Made by a program: the position numbers and the translations under genes
From: Dichomitus squalens LYAD-421 SS1
Taxonomy: Eukaryota; Basidiomycota; Agaricomycetes; Polyporales; Polyporaceae
NCBI RefSeq assembly: GCF_000275845.1
Contig: NW_006766894.1
Location: 450,937 to 476,799, forward strand
Length of the DNA stretch: 25,863 nt
Reading direction: 5' to 3'
The notes under the pieces: generated by a model
The model's input: only the letters and a program-made list of their open reading frames with translations
The model's database searches: none
Told to the model about the DNA's origin: nothing
Shown: positions 1 through 8,640 of the stretch, piece by piece
How the letters are laid out: every line of letters starts with the position of its first letter
Numbering within the stretch: the first letter of the stretch is position 1

Positions 1-587
1 CCTCATGGAGGACCGCTTGTGACGCCGGTACACAAGAAGCTGCCCGACCTCTGAGAATGTATGGGTCATCAACGTCGGAAGAAGTGAGCGCGCATACTGA
101 CCCAGGTTCTGAGAGTCGTCTAGGAAGGAGAACTCTAGAGATCGCCCTTCTGAGGACCTTGAGCGGCAATGTCCGAGGACCACCGGGTCAGACGAGAACA
201 TCTGTCGCACAGCAGACCATTCACTGCGTAGACTGGCCAGCGTCACCATGCGCTCCGCTTCCTGGGTCTATCATTGAGCACATTTGAACGCTGCCGTATG
301 TGAGCCGACATACCGCGCTGTCTCTGGTGGCTATGACGCCTGCGACGCAAACGAGGGGCTGCTTCCAGCCATAGCAGATACCTTCTAAATCAGTGAGATC
401 GGCGGGCCATAGGACAAGGGCAGACATCGGGTTTATGTCAAACGCAACCGCCGGTCGTAGGTCATCAGGCCCACTCTCTTCGAGATGTCCCAACGACTTC
501 GCGGTAGTGGTGATGGAGTGTATACAACCTTGTCTCAGACGCTGGCCGCCCGCAGTACGAGCGTATCGGCGCTAGTAGTTTAAACCC

Positions 588-666
588 AACCCGGCTTGGT
601 CTCGTACCCAGACGTATGGGTGTTACACCCGCACCCATACGTCTGGGTACGAGACCAAGCCGGGTT
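588..666. repeat. Perfect 35-bp inverted repeat with 9-nt loop
   Basis: Bases 588-622 are the exact reverse complement of 632-666, separated by a 9-nt loop (623-631). There are no mismatches over 35 bp and the arms are GC-rich, so the transcript would form a very stable hairpin. The pairing does not continue past the arms: 587 and 667 cannot pair. Candidates are a terminal or internal part of a miniature inverted-repeat element, a palindromic insertion, or a hairpin RNA source. No target-site duplication is obvious. Confidence 0.93.
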
Positions 667-819
667 ACGTTACAAAGCAGTATCTATGATGTCGGCTCTG
701 ATAACACTCTATCAAGAAGCGCCCGCTAGTAGCCGTCCGAGTCCTCGGCCGCACGAGGAGTCTTGACGCGCACCCTAGGCCTCTGACATGCTAGTAATGC
801 CAGGAGTTTGTCTTTACTC

Positions 820-1018
820 TAGCCTCGCGTATAGCCTTTTCGTAGACTCGCGCATCGTCCCTCAGCGGATCGCATCTGTTGTAGGTTACGATAGCCGGTG
901 GGACTCCAGCATGCTAGGAGAAATGCAGTGGAGAGAACCTTGGAAGTCCTTAGGGACTATTTGGAGAAAGACTGTTGCGGTGGCATAGTGACAAGTGATG
1001 CACGCGGTGGGACTTGAA
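820..1018 (+). repeat. Dispersed repeat, copy 1 (diverged; pairs with 24838-25020)
   Basis: This stretch aligns with the reverse complement of about 24838-25020, at the other end of the window. Shared blocks include a run starting at GATAGCCGGTG, a following TCCAGCATGCTAGGAGA, a GGAGAAAGACTGT block, and CGCGGTGGGAC near the right edge. Between the blocks there are substitutions and small indels. Conceptual translations are also similar (SSMLGE and WRKTVA in both copies), so this may be a decayed coding piece or simply a noncoding repeat. No longer element could be traced on either side. Confidence 0.8.
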
Positions 1019-1105
1019 TAGAAGTATGTAGCACCTAATTACCCTCACACCAATACAACATGACCACACGAGGCGTCTGTCTAGTGGACGCCCATTCCGA
1101 GTCAC

Positions 1106-3661
1106 TCAAGTAGATCTTCGCAGAACTACAGTTGTGCTGAAGGTAGTTGCATCGACGGCCGATGTAAGTGAACTTGCCGTGCCTACAGCAGTTGGAGGAG
1201 CAGTCGTAGTAGGAGCAGCAAACAACGTTGCGGTGGCAAGGAAGCTGTCCCAAGATGCAATCGTCGCAGGCGGCGCGATCACAGTGCCCTCCGTTGCCGC
1301 AGACCCATAGAAGACCTGGCCACCGCCAAAAAGGTAGTCCCCGGCAAGCGTCGCGTTTTCGCCGCCGACGACGGTCCCGTTGTCCAGCACCGTCCCGTTG
1401 GGGTTGTCGCCCAAGATGAACTCGCGGAGGAACACGAGCGACTGCTGCGGCTTGTACTCCGGGATGAGGTGTCCCGCGCCGTCGAACAGCACGTACGACA
1501 CGTTCCGCTCCTGGTGCACGACCCCTGCGAACGCGCCGTCGTCGTCGTACCACGGCGTCGACGGCTTCTTTGTGAAGCCTTGGATGCCCCCGAAGGTGAA
1601 GTTCTGGATGACGACCTCGGTGCTCCGGTGGGCGTCCTGGGAGTCGTCGTTGCCCGAGTAGAACACCCACGGCACGCCCTTCGCAGATGAGTTCGCGAAC
1701 AGCTCGGTGAAGAAGACGATGGGCTCGATGGAGAGGTCGCCGTGCATGTTCGGGGTGTTGTTGAGGTAGACGTTCCCGAAGGGGTACGTGAAGGCCGACG
1801 TCCAGTTCTTGGAGAGGGGCGCGTGCAGGGCAGCGCGCACGCGCGGGTCGTTGAGGAAGACGGAGGCGTCGAGCGTAGGCTCTGGGAACGTCGCGTCGGG
1901 GATGTCGAAGGTGTCGAGACCGCCGTTGGCTGTTTCGTGCCGTCGTCAGAACGCCCATCATACGGAATCAGTACTGGGCGGCTTACTCCAAGGGAAGGTG
2001 AAGTTCAGGGCGTAATCCCACATCTCCTCCCAAACATCACAGCCATACCAGGGATCGACTGTCCCGTTCGGGCGGCCTGATAGATCGCGCTTCCATTGCG
2101 CCCGCGCCTCTTCGCGTCGTTCGAGTACGTCCAACCTCTTTACATCGACGTTGTTTTGTACGCGTGCAGCATACTTGGATGCCAGCTGTTGCTTCAGAGA
2201 AGGCGTGGTAAACAGAGCCTGGTTCACTAGGGCTGATGTGTTGGTCTGATTGACAATCTGGCCTAACGGCAATTTGAGCGGTGGGAACGTCCCATCCGTC
2301 TGAGGATATGTCAAATTGAGGTCAAATCCACACAGATGATGCCTGTAATATGGTCAGAACAGGAATGATGAACAAGATGACATGTCTAACGTACTGCTCC
2401 TTGAAGTAGTTGAAGACGTCGGGGTCATAGCCGATGAGATCGGGGAACGACTCGAGTAGGGTAATCTGATTCAAATATCTGTCAGTTTGAGGGCATAGGT
2501 GAGGGCCAGTAGAACGCACCACTGGGGTCTCGCGGTTTGTGGCGTACGAACCAATGAAACCATTTCCGATGGCAATTTTGCGTAGGTTGACTGGAGGATC
2601 TTCTAACGGCAGAAGATGCTTTAGAAGATAAGGCTGTGGAAGCGGTGAGTGTAGATCAAGGAGTAGAGATGCTGAGATTTACGATATAATGGCCGGCGTA
2701 ACTCTCTCCTGCCAGGTACAGAGGTCGTGTCGCGAGACTCGGGAAGACCTTCACGAGATTCCTTAGGAAGTTGATCTGAAGGTGGCAATATCAGCGAAAA
2801 CATGTACACAGGCCGATGTTTCAGGGAGACATACGAAGTCTACGGCCATCTGGTCTTCATCGGCCACTGTACAAAGAATGTGCATGAGCGGAGGTCGCGT
2901 GATACGTTGAGCATAAACCAACCATAACCGGTCGTGTCGGCAGTCGAGAAGCCGGTTCCTGTTCACAATTTCTTGAGAAATCTTCGGCTACAAAAGAGAA
3001 GGAAGCTCTCACCAACGGGTTGATCGATCCAAATGGTATCGGCCAACTTGTTCCAGCTGTATGGATTGACGGTCCAGGTGTAGTTCGGTAAAACGTGAAT
3101 TGGACCATTCTGCGATGTACAGTGAGTTCGTGACGACTGACTACCAACCGAAGCGACCCTACTTCGACAGCCAATCCAAGCAAGCCAGACGAACCCGGCC
3201 TATCACGCCATCAGCCACTTCGTCCGTCATGAATGCCTCGCAGGACTTACCCTCCCTGGACCCACAAGATCCATGGCTCATCGTTGTGCGGGAAAGCAGG
3301 CGCCGTGAGCCCTCCAGGCTTTCCCTCACGCTCGAAACCCCAGAAGAAGAACGTGTCGTTTGGGTGGCCCGGGCGGTCCACTGGTATGTTGCCTGCGAAG
3401 CTACGTGGGAGACGGGCGTGCGTGAGATTGGGCAAAGGGCCCTTCACCTCGAAGTCTACATAGCGTATACGATTAATACAACATCGCCACGATGATGTAG
3501 AAGCGAGACTTACAGTGTTGCCACAGCGGACTCAGTGGACCTCTGGGTTGCCCCGGCCACACATGCGGGTACGAGTTAGGTGGTGTCTGTGCACGCACAG
3601 CTCCTAGGCCCGCCAGCAAGATTCCTCCGCAGCACGCCAGAAGACCTGGGACGCCGTACAT
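1106..3661 (-). CDS. Secreted serine carboxypeptidase (peptidase family S10), 11 exons
   Basis: Secreted or vacuolar exopeptidase that removes C-terminal residues from peptides. My exons, in transcript order, are 3661-3514, 3455-3251, 3199-3163, 3109-3013, 2958-2923, 2866-2835, 2775-2683, 2633-2520, 2465-2395, 2342-1987 and 1929-1106. All have GT-AG borders and join in frame to 670 residues. A signal peptide lies at residues 1-25 (LLACCGGILLAGLGAVRAQ). The oxyanion/substrate segment WVQGGPG spans the exon 2/3 junction. The nucleophile elbow is GESYAG (Ser about 210, DNA about 2694-2711). The acid is in the SGNDD motif (about 489-493) and the base in FDGAGH (His about 550). A further 100 or so residues rich in Thr, Ala and Ser follow the catalytic domain. 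Several NxS/T sites suggest glycosylation. The smallest exons (32-37 nt) are the least certain borders. Confidence 0.93.
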
Positions 3662-3723
3662 GACGTTGCAAAGGAAAGCTTCACGGTACCGAGTCCCGCC
3701 TCCTGATCCAGTCTCCGAGGCCC

Positions 3724-3731
3724 CTTATATA
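3724..3731 (-). promoter_or_regulatory. TATA box of the carboxypeptidase gene
   Basis: Read on the minus strand this is TATATAAG, centred about 65 nt upstream of the carboxypeptidase start codon at 3661. The position and sequence suit a core-promoter TATA element. No other core element was recognised nearby. Confidence 0.55.
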
Positions 3732-4143
3732 CATAAGCCCCACTCAGCCGCCGCAGCGGGGATATCGGTCGGTCGTACCAGTGCGAGTAAATGGGCATCA
3801 ATTTGCACGTACGGCCATCGAAAACTGTAACCGGCGGACGCCTGTAGACGCCCGTCCGGCGAGTCATAAGACAGATGCGCGCCGTGTCTTGAGGACTTCC
3901 CTGTGATGCTGGCGTACACGTGGGATAGCCACTGTAGCCCCGCGCCGTAATCTCGATACGCGGTCAGAAATCCTGAACGAACACAGCGTAGCCGACGTCG
4001 TATGCATGATGGTGGAGAGAAGTTCCGGAGGAGTCGATGTGGCAGTGCTGCGGAAGGTTTGATTCGCGCTTGTCAAGTGCTTGTTCTGGCCCTTGGAACG
4101 TCCACACGGATACAACCATCACCAAGCTCATGATTTTTTCAAC
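3732..4143. other. Divergent intergenic region, carboxypeptidase / unknown gene
   Basis: About 480 bp separate the two divergent start codons at 3661 (-) and 4144 (+). Apart from the TATA box at 3724-3731 on the carboxypeptidase side, I see no gene or repeat. It presumably holds both promoters. Confidence 0.5.
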
Positions 4144-5633
4144 ATGGACGATGACAAGCTTGATCTTACTGTTTACAAGTTCATTCCACATGCGGAAGAT
4201 GCCTCCCAGGTCCTCTCCGAGAAGATCCTAGACGAAGCAACCAGTTTGGTCATCTCAACCACTCGCGAAACCGTGTGGTATACACCTGTTCGCGTGGATT
4301 ATGCTCAATTTTGTAGGTCCCCAGCTACTTTTCACTGTTTATTGATTGCTTTTGGGTTGAGAACCTCGCCAAAGGTGTTACATTGCGTCTGTCCGCAGAG
4401 CAGAGTGCCGTTGCTGCTTGACTGCCCGCCAGTCGTCCAACTTGAATTTCCTGAAACCAGCATATATGAATGACTGACGTCTCCCTCGTAGCCAAACGCG
4501 GGACATGTTTCCAGTATCATCGCGCCCCCGACGCTCACCTAGTAGCGGAAACACGTCCATCTGCGTCCACCACTAGGTATTTGAAGGAGTGGGATGAAGA
4601 CATCGCCGTTCCAGATGAAGAAGTCTGCTCACTCGCGGACCTGGAAGAATTCGATCATGGAAATTTGCATCGACTCTTTTCTGCACGCGCAGTCGACGTA
4701 CCTCCCGTCATGGAGCTCAACACGCCTCTCGCAGACAGAGTCGGACGTCAGCCTGTCGCAGATGATTCCCGGAAAAGGTCTCAGGACGATCTTCGTGTCT
4801 CGTCTATCTCAGTCAAACGCCGGAGGATTGATGATAAAGATATCCCTTTGCGAGGAGTTCTGCCGATGGTGAGTGCTCGCCACTACCTTCCGCCCACGAT
4901 ACCGACAGTCTATGCCCGCATACAGCCACACTTCTACGCCTCTCTCTTAACATCAGACAGTACTCCGCCACTTTCGCACTGGGCTCGATGGCCAGTCAAG
5001 GAGGGCGTTATTGCGCTCCCGCCTCACACACTCAAAAGTTGTGAGGAGTACATGGAAGACCCATATGCGCGGCTCGCATGGATAGTGCCCATCCGTGGTT
5101 GCCTCCAGTGGGATGGCGCGACATCAGCCACGGTCCTTTCCGACATACCGGACGGCGACACTGCTGAAGATTTTCTGCCTTCACCTGCTGCGCCTCGCCC
5201 AGACGGCATTCTGGAGTTAGCTTGGACGAAAGACGCCCTTCGGCAGCTCTGGGATGTCCTCAAGGGCCTCCGCGATGCAAAGAATCTCGGACCACTTTCA
5301 TTATCCTTCCATGTCGTTCCACTTGGAAACGCTACTCACTCGATGGAGCAGTACTCGTACGCTGGGTCGCACAAGCAAACGACGCCGTCGCGGCCGGGTT
5401 CTTCTCCCGTCTCTCCACCCGCCGCTCCCGAGAGCTCCGCCAGTTGTCCTCCGCCCTCTCCTCTCCGGGAAGTGGATCACTTTAAGGTCTACCATGACGC
5501 GCCCTACACAAAGGCAGTACGGAACGCGTTGCATGGCTGGTCGTACCATAAGGGTGACCAGAAGATCCGACTACTCAAGGGCGCAAGACTCGTATTAGTT
5601 GACGAGCTTTCGCAAGGCCTCCTGCTCTGCTGA
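4144..5633 (+). CDS. Unrecognised protein with basic nuclear-localisation-like stretch
   Basis: I do not recognise this family. The best model has two exons, 4144-4312 and 4492-5633, joined across a 179-nt intron (donor GTAGGT, acceptor CGTAG) to give 436 residues. The ATG at 4144 has a good context (CAACATGG). The N-terminal part is acidic and mixed alpha/beta in character. Residues around 160-180 contain KRSQDD and KRRR, resembling a bipartite nuclear localisation signal. A Trp/Pro-rich central part follows (HWARWP, WTKDALRQLWDVL). Next comes a Pro/Ser-rich linker (about 5335-5480) and then a compact C-terminus (VYHDAPYTKAVRNALHGW ... LVLVDE). No signal peptide or membrane segment is visible. 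The linker may be the product of a compensated frameshift (see findings). The intron is long for this window, so the N-terminal exon is less certain than the main exon. Confidence 0.6.
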
Positions 5634-6239
5634 GTCGTACTACAGGCCGTCACGGACTTCCGTCGCCTGTTTCTCTGCCGGCCTGGCCTTTACGCGAGCA
5701 TGGTCGTCGACATCAGGACTTGTAGCTGAGCGTGACGCAGGAACGCGGGGGCTCACGCGCGCGTGCAGAGTCATGTGGACTGTTTGTCACATCACCAGCT
5801 GACCCGAGGAGCGCGGGCCGCGCAGGCAGGCGCCTGTGGCATAGTGTTTCGTTCGGGGGGATTCTTGTGTTGCATTGACAGCGTAGTGCCCGCCTCGTTG
5901 CCGCATGCGCAGTTCGGACAGAAGAGCGGCGTTGGACTCCCGGGTATGTACTGGTGACCATGCTCGGGCCTATTCGAAGACTGACGAATCACTATGCTCC
6001 AGCGAGATACCCAGGAAAAGGGCCTGGCGTTCACCACGCGCAGTTCAGCAGGTCAGGCTGAGTATGAGATCTGATGCTCCAAGGTTCCGCCGATGACCTT
6101 CTCTACTTGTGACCTGTCATATGTGTCCATAGCTCTTCTCCTCGTCATCGTCGCTGGTGCCATCATCAATTACGATGCGGTAGCTGCCGGGATCGAAGGT
6201 TCGCCTTTCTACGGAGGCGGTACGTACGCCGTCCACGCG
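5634..6239. other. Intergenic, 5' region of the esterase gene
   Basis: About 700 bp lie between the unknown gene and the esterase start codon. Short open frames occur, but none has a domain or a convincing splice structure. The right-hand end is the promoter of the esterase gene. I see no repeat or RNA gene. Confidence 0.5.
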
Positions 6240-6246
6240 TATAAAA
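6240..6246 (+). promoter_or_regulatory. TATA box of the carboxylesterase gene
   Basis: A perfect TATAAAA lies 103 nt upstream of the ATG at 6349, which would leave an untranslated leader of roughly 70 nt. It is the only good TATA match in the intergenic region. Confidence 0.6.
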
Positions 6247-6348
6247 CAACGCGATGCGGGACACGGATCGCCGACAGGCTCAACTGACCCTGGCCCTCGT
6301 CTCTCAGCGCGATTCCTCGTCACCGAGCTGTCCATAACGCTAGACAGC

Positions 6349-8350
6349 ATGGTCTCGACGCGCTTCCTGCCTTACTTCACTCTCCTGGCGGGCGTCCTCA
6401 AGGCCGCGACTGCGGCTCCCGATGGCTCCGCGCCGAACGTCGTCGACCTCGGCTATGTAAAGTACAGAGGGAACTTGTCGTACCCGGACACAGTCGCATA
6501 TCTCGGCGTGCCGTACGCTGAGCCGCCTATGGGAGAGCGCCGCTGGAGGGCACCTTTGGCATTGAACACTTCCCGCGTCTCGAGCGAAGCTGGGGGGCAG
6601 ACAGTCAACCTGACCACAAATCCGGACTTCTGTGTTCAAGGAAGCACTGGAGGTAAGCCCTCGCTGGTTCGTATCCGGGTCCGATGAGTCCGGGCTGACG
6701 TACCTGACGCCATGGCACAGCCGGCGACGCAGGGGGTGCCGGAAGCGAAGACTGTCTGAAGCTCAATATCTATGCACCGGCCGGCGCAAAGAAGGGCGAC
6801 AATCGTGAGTCGTGTACCATATGGGGTCGCACGTACGTACGCTGACCTTACGTGGAATCACACCACAGTGCCCGTGCTCGTCTACATTCATGGTGGAGGT
6901 TCGTGATCTCGTACCCCTACCTTCTCTTTGGGCAGCTGACGGAATTTGACAGGCTACGTTTACGGCAATCCGGCTAACTGGCCGTTCGACCACTGGATCC
7001 ACCAGTCTCCTAATGTCGTGATCGCGTCCGTCTATTATCGACTGGACTCTATCGGGTTCCTTACCGTTCCCGAATTCGAGACGGAGGGCCTAGGTGATCT
7101 CAACGCAGGCTTCCTCGACCAAATTCAGGCGCTCAAGTTCGTCAACGAGCACATCGCCTCATTCGGCGGTGACCCGAGCAAGGTCACCATTAACGGCCAG
7201 AGTGCTGGTGGCTCAAGCGTTGAGTTGCACTTGACTGCCAACACCGGCAGGAACTTGTTCCATCAGGCAATTGCGCAGAGTGTGTACAGGACCCCCCTGC
7301 CGACTCCCGAGCAGCAACGGGTGTGTGGCGTCCATCACGAGTACTTTGCCAGAGTGCATGTTGATGACCGGATAACAGCCCATGTTCGACTACTACGCCG
7401 AGCAGGCAGGCTGCGGCACTGGCTCCGTTGCGACGAAGGTCGCATGCCTTCGTCAGGCCGACGTGAGCGCTCTCTCGCATGCTCAGGATCTCGTGATGTA
7501 CAACTTGTAAGCACTGATCCTACTCTGATTGCAATCATGCACGCCACTGAATGCGATGGCAGCACTGGGTTGTACAACTCCTTCCACCCGGTCGTCGATG
7601 GCAAGCTGTTCACCGAGACGCCCACGATCTCCCTTCTGAAGGGCAACTTCGCACACGTTCGCGTCATCGTTGGGTAAAATGCTCTCCCTTTCTCCTGAAA
7701 ACGAACCCACTGATCACAACGAGATCAATAGGTCGACATCCAACGAGACCCTCTCCGGCGGCGACAACATCACCCAAGCCCTGAAGGAGTACTTCCCCGG
7801 TCTGACGCAAACCGACCTGCAGCAGTTCCTCGAGGTGTACCCCGAATCCGACTTCGATAACGCGACGCAGCGCTTCGAGGTCGCCACTGGCGAACCCGAC
7901 GTCCGCTGCGGCCGCTCGATCATCGGGCTCGCCGCAGCGCAGAAGAGCAAGGCCTTCACATACCGCTACAACCAGCGTCCGAGCACGCAGGCCGCGGACG
8001 ACACGGAGGTCCACCACTCGGCCGAGAACTGGATGATGTTCCGAGGCACGAGCACGGGCTTCAACGGCACTACGACCTTCCAGCCCCAGACCCCCCAGGA
8101 CGAGGCGTTCGCCGCTGAACTCATCGCGTATTGGCTCTCGTTCGTGCGCGCGGGTGATCCGAACACGTTCAAGCTCGACCGATCGCCCGAGTGGCCGGCG
8201 TATACTATGGGAGGCAAGGAGCGCATCGTGCTGCAGGAGCCGAAGACGAACGATACGAGTGTAAGCGGGAGCATAGCGGAGCAGGAGCCGAGATTGGAGA
8301 CGAGCCGATGTGCCTTCGTTGCGAGCAAGGCGGTTCATCAGCAGGCTTGA
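6349..8350 (+). CDS. Secreted type-B carboxylesterase/lipase, 7 exons
   Basis: Alpha/beta hydrolase of the cholinesterase-like (COesterase) family, hydrolysing ester bonds outside the cell. The exons are 6349-6652, 6721-6804, 6869-6898, 6953-7320, 7379-7506, 7563-7673 and 7732-8350. They join in frame to 547 residues, typical for the family, and the introns are 54-68 nt. A signal peptide is at about residues 1-22 (FLPYFTLLAGVLKAATA). YLGVPYAEPP and the EDCLKLNIYAP motif are family hallmarks. The oxyanion-hole HGGG (137-140) is split by intron 3. The nucleophile elbow reads GQSAGG (Ser 223), where GESAGG is usual. The acid is probably Glu 347 (STSNETL) and the base His 437 (HSAEN). Many NxS/T sites suggest glycosylation. 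The gene lies convergent to the RING-protein gene, about 290 bp away. The natural substrate cannot be read from sequence. Confidence 0.94.
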
Positions 8351-8640
8351 GGGCCTCGGGATCGCCAAGAGATTAGGTGCTTGGAGAGGTAAGCAAGGCG
8401 GTGGGAGGCAAAAAGCTGAACAGTCAGGAAGCATGTGATCTCATGAGAATGGTGCTAGTACACGCCGATTACAAATAACAAGGGTTTCTCTACCGGTACC
8501 ATACTATTGGGATATATAGGCGATAGCGGAGAAAAACATGGAGAATACGCTATGATGTGCAGAACGACGGGCTCCAAAGCGGAGGTCACAACATCCGCAA
8601 CGGAAATGAAGTATACAGGAGCGACAATCCAATGAGAGAA
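8351..8640. other. Convergent 3' region between esterase and RING genes
   Basis: These 290 bp separate two genes that point at each other, so they contain both 3' ends. No gene, repeat or RNA is visible. Confidence 0.5.

Larger units (their letters stand above)
1..1105. other. Gene-free stretch with repeats
   Basis: I could not support any coding region here. The open frames are short and overlap one another on both strands, and none shows a recognisable domain. The stretch does hold a perfect hairpin-type inverted repeat (588-666) and one copy of a diverged dispersed repeat (about 820-1018). Together they suggest repeat-derived or decayed transposon DNA downstream of the carboxypeptidase gene. 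The 3' untranslated region of that minus-strand gene must lie just left of 1106. Confidence 0.6.

Noticed and set aside
1035..1961. Minus-strand open frame of 308 codons
   Set aside because: It overlaps the last exon of the S10 carboxypeptidase in another frame; it is Arg-rich, without domains, and the overlapping frame carries the catalytic motifs.
7664..8434. Minus-strand open frame of 256 codons
   Set aside because: It lies antisense to the last exon of the esterase, which has clear family motifs; GC-rich exons often leave long antisense frames.
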